Made by a program: the position numbers and the translations under genes. The notes under the pieces were generated by a model that worked only from the letters and a program-made list of their open reading frames with translations, ran no database searches and was not told the DNA's origin. From NCBI GenBank assembly GCA_016191245.1, contig JACPOY010000021.1, positions 156,410 to 220,409 on the forward strand: DNA of 64,000 nucleotides, in the 5' to 3' direction. Each line of letters starts with the position of its first letter. The stretch's first letter is position 1. This document shows positions 26,722 to 36,740 of the stretch, piece after piece. This DNA comes from Gammaproteobacteria bacterium. GTDB taxonomy: Bacteria; Pseudomonadota; Gammaproteobacteria; Berkiellales; Berkiellaceae.

Positions 26722-27393
26722 ATGGACGTCTATGCAACAGAAGAACAACAAGTCGAAGCCATTAAAAAATGGTTTAATAAATATGGTGGTCATATTTCTT
26801 GGACGATAATTATTGTCTCTTTAATAGCATCAGGTGTGATGTATTGGCGTCATCATCAAGAAGTGGTAAGAGAACAAGCTTCCGAACAATATATGGCGCT
26901 ATTGGATGCATTAGATAAGAAAGATAACGATACCATTAATAGCAAGGCGGACATTATATTGAATCAATATGCAGGCTCTCCTTATGCTCAATTGGCTGAA
27001 TTGGTTCTTGCATATGAAGCCGTTGAAAAAAAAGAATACGATAAAAGTGAAAAGCAATTAGATTGGGTTGTGCATCAAGGTAAAATCGACGATTTTCAGA
27101 TTATTGCCAAGCTTCGTCTAATGCGTTTATTGATAGCGCAAGATAAATTGGATGAAGCCATGAAATTATATGATGAGAAAAATGCAGATGGATTTTTAAC
27201 TTTAATGGCAGAGTTAAAAGGAGACATTCTGTTAAAGAAAAAAGATATTGAAGGTGCTAAAAAAGCTTACTTGTTGGCTTATTCATCGGCACCTGAAGAA
27301 GGCATGCATGGGCCTTTGCTAAAAATGAAAATGGAAGAATTAGGTATTGATATTGATATGAACGCGAAAGAAAAAGAGGCAGCAACGTTATGA
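26722..27393 (+). CDS. yfgM: YfgM-like TPR protein, SecYEG ancillary factor
   Basis: YfgM is an inner-membrane protein with one N-terminal anchor and a periplasmic TPR domain; in E. coli it joins SecYEG with PpiD and hands clients to periplasmic chaperones. The 223-residue protein begins with the family motif YATEEQQVEAIKKWFNKYG, then a membrane segment (about 24-43, ISWTIIIVSLIASGVMYW), then helical repeats. It lies between hisS and bamB as in E. coli, and its end overlaps the bamB ATG by four bases. Confidence 0.93.
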   Translation: MDVYATEEQQVEAIKKWFNKYGGHISWTIIIVSLIASGVMYWRHHQEVVREQASEQYMALLDALDKKDNDTINSKADIILNQYAGSPYAQLAELVLAYEAVEKKEYDKSEKQLDWVVHQGKIDDFQIIAKLRLMRLLIAQDKLDEAMKLYDEKNADGFLTLMAELKGDILLKKKDIEGAKKAYLLAYSSAPEEGMHGPLLKMKMEELGIDIDMNAKEKEAATL

Positions 27394-28592
27394 TAAAGCA
27401 GTTAGTAAAAAGTAGTATTAAGGTGCTGGTTGCGGGCCTCATCGTGGCGAATATATCTGGTTGTGGACAAAGTCCGGTTCGTAATCCGTTTGCGGGTCGC
27501 CAAGAACCTAAACTTGGGGCATTACCCCCAGTTTCTGTTGAAAAATCAACGCAGCATGCAAAAGTTGCATGGACTTCTAATGCACTAGCAAAACAACAAC
27601 GATTTACAAAATTAATTCCTTATGTCAGTGGCAATACCGTCTTTGCTGCAGATCATACTGGTAAAGTTGTGGCGCTAGATGGTAAAAGCGGTAAAAAGCG
27701 TTGGAGTTCAAATACAGCTCAAAAATTTACTTCTGGACCAACGTTAGTTGATCAGCAGCTTTTATTGGCAACCTCTGATGCTAAAGTTGTGGCATTGGAT
27801 GCTTCAAATGGACATCAACTCTGGGAATCTAAAGTATCCAGTGAAGTATTGGCTTCTCCAGCGGGAAAAAATGGTATTGTATTAGTTCATTCCATTGATG
27901 GCTCTGTTAATGCTTTAGATAGTAAAAATGGCGAAAAATTATGGAGTGTTAATCAATCGACACCTTCATTGACGTTACGTTTTAGTAGCGCTCCTGCCAT
28001 TGTAGGCGATAAGGTATTAGTGGGTTTTGCCTCTGGAAAATTGCTTGCTTTAAATCTTCATAGCGGTTTGATTGAATGGGATAGAATTATTACGTTGCCT
28101 CATGGTCGTTCTGAATTGCAACGTATGGTCGATATTAGTGCCGATCCTATTGTAGTTGAAGATACTATCTATGTTATTACCTATCAAGGAAAGCTTGCTG
28201 CAGTAAATATATCTTCTGGTAATTTACTATGGGAGCGTGAAGTATCCTCTTATCAAAATATGGCGATTGCAAACGACTTGCTCTTTGTGACGGATAATGA
28301 TCATTGCTTATGGGCAATTGATAGAAACACCGGTGCAACTCATTGGAAACAAAAAGCGCTTGCAGAGCGCTATATTACAGGGCCTGCAGTGGTAGATGGT
28401 ACGGTTGCTGTTGCAGATAGGGGTGGTTATGTCCATTTCTTATCAACTGAAAAAGGTCATATCGTTAATCGTTTACATTTATCTGGCAAAATTTATCAAG
28501 GCCCTCTTGCTTTAGGTAATGAGTTGATTGTGAACGCTCATAGCGGAAAAGTGGCTGCCATCAAAGTAGACCATTCAGGAAGCGTTTTATGA
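27390..28592 (+). CDS. bamB: Outer membrane protein assembly factor BamB
   Basis: BamB is a lipoprotein beta-propeller of the Bam complex, which folds beta-barrel proteins into the outer membrane. The 400-residue protein has a signal peptide with lipobox SGC (Cys25) and repeated PQQ-like blades, for example VVALDGKSGKKRWSSN, VVALDASNGHQLWESKV and VNALDSKNGEKLWSVN. It overlaps yfgM at its start and der at its end, four bases each, so the three genes are tightly coupled. Confidence 0.96.
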   Translation: MIKQLVKSSIKVLVAGLIVANISGCGQSPVRNPFAGRQEPKLGALPPVSVEKSTQHAKVAWTSNALAKQQRFTKLIPYVSGNTVFAADHTGKVVALDGKSGKKRWSSNTAQKFTSGPTLVDQQLLLATSDAKVVALDASNGHQLWESKVSSEVLASPAGKNGIVLVHSIDGSVNALDSKNGEKLWSVNQSTPSLTLRFSSAPAIVGDKVLVGFASGKLLALNLHSGLIEWDRIITLPHGRSELQRMVDISADPIVVEDTIYVITYQGKLAAVNISSGNLLWEREVSSYQNMAIANDLLFVTDNDHCLWAIDRNTGATHWKQKALAERYITGPAVVDGTVAVADRGGYVHFLSTEKGHIVNRLHLSGKIYQGPLALGNELIVNAHSGKVAAIKVDHSGSVL

Positions 28593-29992
28593 TCCCAGTT
28601 TTTGCGATAATCGGTAGACCGAATGTTGGTAAATCTACCCTTTTTAATCGCTTAACGCATTCCCAGCAAGCATTAGTGGTTGATCAACCTGGCGTGACTC
28701 GTGACCGTCAATTTGGTCAAGGATACATCGATGATAATCACTATATTGTCATTGATTCTGGCGGTATTGGAGAAAATGCAGAATCAGAAATTGACCATGC
28801 TATGATTAAGCAAGCACGTCTTGCCATGGTAGAGGCTGATATTATTTTCTTTGTTGTGGATGGTAGACAAGGTCTCACTAGTATCGATAAAGAAATTGCC
28901 AAAGAATTACGCAAGCAGTCAAAGCCTGTATTTTTGGTTATCAATAAAACAGATGGTATTGATAGCCAAATTGCGAAAAGCGATTTCTATCAATTAGGTT
29001 TTAAGCAAATTTGTCCGATTGCAGCCAGTCATAATCGAGGTATTAATGATCTGTTATTGGAAGCTTTTGACTCTATACCCAAGCAAGAAGAGATTATTGA
29101 ACCTATTGATGAGATAGATAGTAAAACCCCCAAAGTCGCGATTATCGGTAGACCAAACGTTGGTAAATCAACACTGGTAAATCGTATGTTAGGGGAAGAA
29201 CGCGTTATTGTTTGTGATATGCCAGGGACAACAAGAGATAGCATCCATATCAATATGCAGCGTATGGGTAAATCTTATACCCTGATTGATACTGCTGGCG
29301 TACGCAAAAAGAAAAATGTCACTGACGTGGTTGAAAAATTTTCTGCTATCAAAACACTACAAGCCATCAAAGACGCCAATGTGGTTTTATTAATATTTGA
29401 TGCGCGTATTGGTTTAACCGATCAAGATCTTTCACTGATTAGCTTTACTGTGGATGCGGGCAAATGTTTAATCATTTGTGCTAATAAATGGGATGGGATG
29501 GACGCGGACGATCGTGAACAAGTGAAAACACAATTAGGTTACAAATTAAAATTCGCTGATTTTGCGCCCATTCATTATATTTCTGCATTACATGGTACGG
29601 GGGTGGGTGATGTATTTAAAGTCATCGATAAAGTATACAAAAGCGCAATGACGTTGATGAATACAACCGATTTAACTGCGTTGCTGGAAAGTGCCATTGA
29701 AGCGCATCAACCACCCTTAGTACGTGGTAAGCGTATTAAATTGCGTTATGCCCATTGTGGTGGCCACAATCCGCCAACCATTGTAATTCATGGCAATCAA
29801 ACGGATGCTATTCCTCCAAGTTATGAAAAATATCTCGCCAATTATTTTATCAAAGCTTTAAAATTGGTAGGTACACCTGTCAAATTGATTTGTAAATCTG
29901 GCGATAATCCTTATGCGGGTAAGCGTAATATTCTCACTAAACGACAAATTCATAAACGTAAACGTTTAATGAAGCACGTTAAAAAGGGCTGA
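28589..29992 (+). CDS. der: Ribosome-assembly GTPase Der (EngA)
   Basis: Der is an essential GTPase with two tandem G domains that matures the 50S subunit. The 467-residue protein has the first P-loop GRPNVGKSTLFNRL at about residue 8, with DQPGVTRDR and NKTDG, and the second GRPNVGKSTLVNRM at about 187, with DMPGTTRDS and NKWDG. The C-terminal KH-like domain follows (about 360-460). Its start overlaps bamB by four bases. In E. coli the next conserved gene is xseA; here two effector-like genes are interposed. Confidence 0.97.
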   Translation: MIPVFAIIGRPNVGKSTLFNRLTHSQQALVVDQPGVTRDRQFGQGYIDDNHYIVIDSGGIGENAESEIDHAMIKQARLAMVEADIIFFVVDGRQGLTSIDKEIAKELRKQSKPVFLVINKTDGIDSQIAKSDFYQLGFKQICPIAASHNRGINDLLLEAFDSIPKQEEIIEPIDEIDSKTPKVAIIGRPNVGKSTLVNRMLGEERVIVCDMPGTTRDSIHINMQRMGKSYTLIDTAGVRKKKNVTDVVEKFSAIKTLQAIKDANVVLLIFDARIGLTDQDLSLISFTVDAGKCLIICANKWDGMDADDREQVKTQLGYKLKFADFAPIHYISALHGTGVGDVFKVIDKVYKSAMTLMNTTDLTALLESAIEAHQPPLVRGKRIKLRYAHCGGHNPPTIVIHGNQTDAIPPSYEKYLANYFIKALKLVGTPVKLICKSGDNPYAGKRNILTKRQIHKRKRLMKHVKKG

Positions 29993-29996
29993 TCTT

Positions 29997-30025
29997 GTTC
30001 TCTCTGCCGCAAGTGGTAGAGGGGA
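29997..30025. repeat. Palindromic repeat remnant, copy 3 (single arm)
   Basis: The stretch GTTCTCTCTGCCGCAAGTGG then TAGAGGGGA starts five bases after the der stop. It matches the CCCGCAAGCGGTAGAGGGG half of copy 1 with a few changes. The other arm and the GGGTTAGGG end are missing, so this looks like a decayed copy. It marks the left end of the inserted kinase/repeat-protein module. Confidence 0.6.
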
Positions 30026-30132
30026 CATTTTAGCTTTGTTGACTATCCCTTTTTCTATTTTTTTCCACCTTTTTGCAATTTATACCCAAATATCTTTATT
30101 GACGACCAATGGTTTTGCATGTCATAAATTTC

Positions 30133-30161
30133 TTGACAACCTTTGTTAGTTAGTTTAATAT
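30133..30161 (+). promoter_or_regulatory. Sigma-70 promoter of the kinase/CaaX-protein operon
   Basis: A perfect -35 TTGACA (30133-30138) and a -10 TAATAT (30156-30161) are separated by the ideal 17 bases, 41 bases ahead of the kinase ATG. A ribosome site AGGTGG follows at 30188-30193. This is the best promoter match I see in the window. Confidence 0.72.
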
Positions 30162-30202
30162 CGCCGCAATTTGCATAAATTAATTATAGGTGGTAGTACA
30201 CT

Positions 30203-32230
30203 ATGTCAACTAAAGGCCCCAAAAAACATAAAGCAAAAAAATCTATTGAATTTCTTATCCCCGCAAATCATCGCCATGAATTTATTGATGATATTATTTC
30301 TCAAATAACCGAAGAAACTATTCAAACGACAGGTACAGTTTTTAAATTAAAAGCTAAAAATTCTGATATTACCTACCATATTATTGTTTCTAAAAATTCA
30401 ACGACAGGTGAAATTGAATATCACGCATACGATCCCAAATTCGAGAAATTAAAGCTCGGCAAAGGGGCGCAAGGCGAAGTTGTCATTGCTCAGAATTTAA
30501 TAACAGGAGCATTAGTGGCTGTTAAATGTCAGCAAACCTATGGATTTAACGACGAAGTTACAAGAGAAAGAGAAAACCTCTTACGCGTTAAGCAATTAAT
30601 TGGTACCGCTGTTGATGAAGAAAGTATTGAATATACTATTATGGAATATAACAGAGGGTATAATTTGCTTGATAAGCTTTATAATAAAGATAAAACAAAA
30701 GATCGTGAATCAGTTGAATATTTTAGTAAAAAAGAACTGAATTTTATAGAAAAGGCAGAATTAATTTGTTTAACTTTAGAAGCTATTATCTGGTTACATG
30801 AAGACATTGGTATTGTTCATCGAGATATTAAACCAGATAACCTTATTTTGCTCGAACGCTTGAGAGGAAATAAATTAAAATTTGTCGATTTTGGTAGTGC
30901 AATTGATCCGAAAACGATGACGGCCAAAAATATTGCAATCTTCAAACAATTTGTCGGTACTTTTGGTTATGCACCTCCTGAATTAAATGTGGAACAAAGT
31001 AAAAGAGAACCTTATAGCTTTGCAAGTGATATTTTTGCATTAGGTATTGTTATTGCCGAGATATTAACTTGCCATAATTATCAAGCAGCGCTAAGAACGC
31101 ATAGGTTAAAGCAACAGGGTAGTGATACTTCTGAAGAATTATCATTAGATGACATTAAAAAAATGATGCCAGATGCTTTTAAATGTGAAAATTTACGTGT
31201 GCTTCCAAGTGAACAAAAACTATTAGAGGAACTTTTAGCTTTAATATCACTTTGTACAAATACAACTATAGAATTTCGTCCATCGATTGATAATGTAAAG
31301 AAATATCTACCTTCGCTTGTTCGCAAAATTGATCAATTAAAGATGACACAGCTAGAATCAGCAGAAGATAGATTCGCGAAATATAAACAGTTAAAACGAC
31401 AAAATTCTGTATTATTGCTAAGTGATGCTCAATTAGCAACACCACAAGTTGAAGAAAAAGGAGTGACATTTGAAAAGCAAGCTGAGGAAAAAGAAAAATC
31501 TGCTAAAAAATCAAGCACGAAAACAAAATCTAAAAGGGAACATCTTAAACGCTCATCTTCAGTCAGCAAATTAAAAGATAAAGTAAAAAAATCTTGTCAA
31601 TCAGAACCTGAAAAATTTATTGTAACAACAGAACCAAAATGCAAAACGTCTGAAAAGTTGGATGAAGAAAAATTGAAAAAAAGAAGCATGAGTTCAGCAT
31701 CTGCTGCGCAGATAAGAAAATCGAAATCAAAAACAGGAACAAATCATGGTGATATATTGCTTTCTTCTGTATTAGAAGAATCTATACCTTCAGATGATGA
31801 TGTCTTAGATAAAATGAAGCAGTTGAGTTTAAACGAAGTTAAATCAAACGTTCCTTCGCTTATATCTGGAAATATTCCACCAGCATTTCAAGTTTTTCCA
31901 AGTATAGAATCAGATCCTGAAGTCATTAATGCATCGTTAGGTATGCTTTCACAAAGACTTTCTACAACCCAATATGCGCTTACACAATCTGCAAGTGCAA
32001 GTGATGCCGTAGCAATTGAATTGCAGCCGAAAGATAAAATGATTCTTGCTGTATTTCGTCAAAAACTTGAACATGTCAGACAAACTTCTAGTGATAAAAA
32101 AGCTTTTCGACAAAGTTTAACTGAGCTTGATTCACTTTCAAGTTTGGCTCAAAAAGGCTCAGCGCTTGATGACCAAGCAACAGCGGTAAAATCTACTTGT
32201 GCGAAATTGTTAAAGAAAAGTAAGGATTAA
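30203..32230 (+). CDS. Eukaryotic-like Ser/Thr protein kinase, probable effector
   Basis: The 675-residue protein has a complete Hanks-type kinase core at about 84-340. The glycine loop is LGKGAQGEV (85-93), the VAVK lysine is 108, and a Glu in RERE (about 122-124) may be the helix C partner. The catalytic loop is IVHRDIKPDN (Asp209, Lys211, Asn213), the Mg2+ motif is VDFGSA (Asp229), and GYAPPE ends the activation segment. All key residues are present, so it should be active. The C-terminal 300 residues are Lys/Ser-rich and low complexity (KKSAKKSSTKTKSKREHLK), possibly nuclear-targeting or membrane-binding, then helical. There is no PASTA domain or membrane segment, unlike PknB types. The next gene starts two bases after its stop. 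Confidence 0.88.
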   Translation: MSTKGPKKHKAKKSIEFLIPANHRHEFIDDIISQITEETIQTTGTVFKLKAKNSDITYHIIVSKNSTTGEIEYHAYDPKFEKLKLGKGAQGEVVIAQNLITGALVAVKCQQTYGFNDEVTRERENLLRVKQLIGTAVDEESIEYTIMEYNRGYNLLDKLYNKDKTKDRESVEYFSKKELNFIEKAELICLTLEAIIWLHEDIGIVHRDIKPDNLILLERLRGNKLKFVDFGSAIDPKTMTAKNIAIFKQFVGTFGYAPPELNVEQSKREPYSFASDIFALGIVIAEILTCHNYQAALRTHRLKQQGSDTSEELSLDDIKKMMPDAFKCENLRVLPSEQKLLEELLALISLCTNTTIEFRPSIDNVKKYLPSLVRKIDQLKMTQLESAEDRFAKYKQLKRQNSVLLLSDAQLATPQVEEKGVTFEKQAEEKEKSAKKSSTKTKSKREHLKRSSSVSKLKDKVKKSCQSEPEKFIVTTEPKCKTSEKLDEEKLKKRSMSSASAAQIRKSKSKTGTNHGDILLSSVLEESIPSDDDVLDKMKQLSLNEVKSNVPSLISGNIPPAFQVFPSIESDPEVINASLGMLSQRLSTTQYALTQSASASDAVAIELQPKDKMILAVFRQKLEHVRQTSSDKKAFRQSLTELDSLSSLAQKGSALDDQATAVKSTCAKLLKKSKD

Positions 32231-32232
32231 TT

Positions 32233-33726
32233 ATGTCTCTTCAAGCACAACTTGAACAACTTTGCGAAAATTTTCTTACTGAAAAAGAGAATGACATTCT
32301 TCTCAATGAAGAAGTTGCAAATAGTATTATATTATTATTGGATAATGAAGATGCTTCGCAATTAAATTTTAATGCAAAGTTAAAATTTGGTCAGGGTATT
32401 ACAATTTTAAATTTATTCGCAGTTATTGCTCTGGATTTTGAAGATGATACTTTTTTGTCGAAAGTTTTGAAAACTGCTGATTTAAAAAAATTAAAATTTA
32501 ACATCAAAACACCGTCTGGGTATTATGAGGGAGCAACTGTTTTATGGATCTTGGGTTTTATGGCTGCTCAAGATAAACCAGAATTATTAACTTATGTTTT
32601 AAAAAATGTTCCCTTTAACAGGCTGCGCTTTAATACTAATAAAAATCAAGGAGAATTTGATGGCGTCACACCATTATGGTGGATAGTGTCGGCTTTAGTT
32701 CGAGGAATAGATGAGCCGCTTGAACTTGTTTTAAATAATTCAGATATTAGTAAGCTAAATTTTAATGCTAGTATGAAAATAGGGGCTTTTAAAAATGTCT
32801 CTTCTATTTGGTGGCTTGCACTAGGGGCTAAGCTCAATTTCCCTCATCCATTAGAATACTTGTTTTTGTTTTCAGATATATCACAAATAGACTTTAATCT
32901 AGCTCCCACTGAGTTTGATGAGCATAATGGTCAATCCGTATTATGCCTAATCGTTGAAGCTGCTTTATCAGGACATCCTGTAGCATTTGCCAGGGTATTA
33001 GATGATGTAGACTTTTCAAAACTTGATTTTACAAAAACTTTACAAGATGGAGATAATGCAGGTAAATCAATTAAGGATCTTATTCGCGGAACACCATGGG
33101 AAGCAAAAGTAGAACTGAAAGATAAATTACTGCAAGCGAGAAATTTATATCGAGATACTCTTCTTGCAGGCAATCAAGATTTTTCTTCCCTTGAATCTTT
33201 TATAAGCAATATCGTTTTACCAGTTCATGATGCAGCTTTTAAAATTGATCCGGTATTTGCATCCTATCACTTCGCTATGTTTTTCTATGATATTGGCGAT
33301 ATGGAAAAGTTTGAATTCTATGCCAAACAAATTCCTGTCAATTCTGAGCGATATCAAGAAGTAATTTATATGCTAGCCAATGAGCGTTTTATGGCAAAGC
33401 AAGAAAATCCTTTAGATATGAAAAAACGCGAGGATGATCTTATTGCTGCATTTGCGATAGCTTTAGATTTAAATTCTTTAGGTCAACCTTTAAGACAAAA
33501 TATTGGCTACAGTTATATTTATGGTGACAATGCTGGAATACCTTCTGGTATGCCACATGATGAATTATTAGATTGCATTAAAGGTGATAAACAAACTTGT
33601 ATATTGGCTTTAAAAAATTTAAAAGAAAAAAGAGAACTAGAAGAAAAACTTAAAGCTAAAGAAGCAAAAATAAGTGAACTTGAGCAAAAATTAAAGCAAA
33701 AGATAAAGATATGCTCAATTTTATAG
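32233..33726 (+). CDS. Ankyrin-like repeat protein with C-terminal CaaX box
   Basis: The 497-residue protein has five or six tandem repeats of about 44 residues (about 35-290). The unit reads roughly DhskLxFN......G...G.TxLWhh...A......L..VL.., for example VPFNRLRFN and DGVTPLWWIVSAL, and SDISKLNFN and NVSSIWWLALGAK; it looks like an expanded ankyrin repeat with Trp in place of His in TPLH. A helical region (about 300-455) and a coiled coil (LKEKRELEEKLKAKEAKISE) follow. The protein ends KQKIKICSIL: a CaaX box (Cys-Ser-Ile-Leu) after basic residues, as in eukaryotic geranylgeranylated proteins. It is co-transcribed with the kinase. Host-membrane targeting is inference. Confidence 0.82.
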   Translation: MSLQAQLEQLCENFLTEKENDILLNEEVANSIILLLDNEDASQLNFNAKLKFGQGITILNLFAVIALDFEDDTFLSKVLKTADLKKLKFNIKTPSGYYEGATVLWILGFMAAQDKPELLTYVLKNVPFNRLRFNTNKNQGEFDGVTPLWWIVSALVRGIDEPLELVLNNSDISKLNFNASMKIGAFKNVSSIWWLALGAKLNFPHPLEYLFLFSDISQIDFNLAPTEFDEHNGQSVLCLIVEAALSGHPVAFARVLDDVDFSKLDFTKTLQDGDNAGKSIKDLIRGTPWEAKVELKDKLLQARNLYRDTLLAGNQDFSSLESFISNIVLPVHDAAFKIDPVFASYHFAMFFYDIGDMEKFEFYAKQIPVNSERYQEVIYMLANERFMAKQENPLDMKKREDDLIAAFAIALDLNSLGQPLRQNIGYSYIYGDNAGIPSGMPHDELLDCIKGDKQTCILALKNLKEKRELEEKLKAKEAKISELEQKLKQKIKICSIL

Positions 33727-33770
33727 AGAGAGTGTTCACTGAACTGTGTCAGTCTGAAGTAAAAAATTCT

Positions 33771-33846
33771 GTCACTGCGAGAAGCTCTTAGCGACGAAGC
33801 AGTCCAGATTTGGATCGCCACGGTCGCTACGCTCTCTCGCGATGAC
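33771..33846. repeat. Second palindromic repeat family (GTCACTGCGAG...)
   Basis: This 76-base imperfect inverted repeat starts GTCACTGCGAGAAGCTC and ends GAGCTC-like GCTCTCTCGCGATGAC, with GCGACGAAGCAGTCCAGA and TGGATCGCCACGGTCGC between. It belongs to the widespread type that reads GTCATTGCGAGGAGCGAAGC in many proteobacteria. It differs from the CCCTCACCC family. It lies 45 bases after the CaaX-protein stop; the remaining 125 bases up to xseA (33847-33971) contain no frame or signal I recognise. Confidence 0.75.
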
Positions 33847-33971
33847 GTAAGCCGTGGGGTGCTATCTCAGAGGCAGTTGTAACCTACCCTCAAAATGCAG
33901 GTCTAGCTGGCTGATGGTTAATGCCCAGTTGTGGAGCGGTTGGTCCCAGCGAAGAGTGTGATGATACAGGA

Positions 33972-35186
33972 TTATTGACTGATTATTTCTTTAACAGTGC
34001 TAATAAATGTTCCTTGACCCAACTGTATTCTCACATCGTGTTCTATTTTTAAATCTTTTGTGTCGACAACAACATTACCTTCCAATGTCGTGACGATGGC
34101 ATAGCCTCGCGCTAATGTTGCTAAAGGGCTTACGGTATGTAATTTTGCACTCGCTATAGAGAGAGAGTTTTTATATCGTTGCAAGGTATTGGTCATTAAT
34201 AGCGCTAATCTAGCTTGTAGATGTGTAACATGAATAAGAGTTTGTTGAATGGTTTTGCCAGGATGGATTAATTGCTTTTCCAGACTATCAATCTTTTGTG
34301 CATGATGTTGCAAAATGCGCAGTATTGCTTGTATCAGCCGTAATTTCTTTTGCTCAAATATACGGATTATTTCTATCGTATCTGGCGTGACAGTTTCAGC
34401 AGCGGCAGAAGGTGTAGGTGCACGCAAATCTGCCACAAAGTCCGCAATGGTAAAATCGATTTCATGTCCAATCCCAGTCACAATTGGAATAGTACTATCA
34501 AAGATAACTCTTGCTAGCTGTTCATCATTAAAACACCATAAATCTTCTAGGCTACCGCCGCCTCTTGCCAGAATGAGTACCTCTGCCGTTTGATGTTTGT
34601 TGGCTAATTTTATGGCTTTAATAATATCTTTTGCCGCTGTTTTGCCTTGCACTTGGGTATGATAAATGGTGATAGGCGCAATTGGGTAACGGCGCTTTAA
34701 AACACTTAAAATATCTTGGATGGCAGCCCCAGTATGTGAAGTGATGACGCCGATATGTTTGGGGAATGGTGGAAAAGGCTTCTTATGGCTTTGTTCAAAT
34801 AAGCCCTCAGCCTGCAATTTGGCTTTTAATGCTTCAAAAGCTTGTTGTAATTTGCCAAGCCCCCATTCTTCCATATGAGTAATAATCAGCTGATAATCGC
34901 CACGAGGTTCATATAAACTAACATTAGCTCGTACAAGGACTTCCATCCCGTCGGCCGGTGTAAATTTTAAACGGTGATTGCTGCCTTTAAACATGGCGCA
35001 ACGAACCTGAGCATGCTCATCTTTGAGGGTGAAGTAGATATGGCCTGAACGTGGTAGGGCAACATTAGAAAGTTCCCCCTTTACCCAGACAAGTTTTAAG
35101 GCTTCTTCTAGCAATTCGCGAGCTGTTTGGTTTAGCTGCGCAACTGTGAATATCTCTTTATCGTTGTTATCCATCAGAGTGTGCAT
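33972..35186 (-). CDS. xseA: Exodeoxyribonuclease VII large subunit
   Basis: XseA is the catalytic subunit of ExoVII, which degrades single-stranded DNA to oligonucleotides. The 404-residue protein has an N-terminal OB fold (WVKGELSNVALPRSGHIYFTLK, about 34-55), the catalytic core with GVITSHTGAAIQDIL, ARGGGSLEDLWCFND, GIGHEIDFTIADF and LRAPTPSAAAE, and a C-terminal coiled coil. The start at 35186 has AAAGG seven bases upstream; an ATG at 35174 is a weaker option. It is divergent from guaB, as in E. coli. Confidence 0.96.
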   Translation of the reverse strand: MHTLMDNNDKEIFTVAQLNQTARELLEEALKLVWVKGELSNVALPRSGHIYFTLKDEHAQVRCAMFKGSNHRLKFTPADGMEVLVRANVSLYEPRGDYQLIITHMEEWGLGKLQQAFEALKAKLQAEGLFEQSHKKPFPPFPKHIGVITSHTGAAIQDILSVLKRRYPIAPITIYHTQVQGKTAAKDIIKAIKLANKHQTAEVLILARGGGSLEDLWCFNDEQLARVIFDSTIPIVTGIGHEIDFTIADFVADLRAPTPSAAAETVTPDTIEIIRIFEQKKLRLIQAILRILQHHAQKIDSLEKQLIHPGKTIQQTLIHVTHLQARLALLMTNTLQRYKNSLSIASAKLHTVSPLATLARGYAIVTTLEGNVVVDTKDLKIEHDVRIQLGQGTFISTVKEIISQ

Positions 35187-35217
35187 ACACAGGCCTTTCC
35201 TTTCAATAGAAGAATAA

Positions 35218-36729
<1,512 letters not shown>

Positions 36730-36740
36730 GAGTAATTAAG

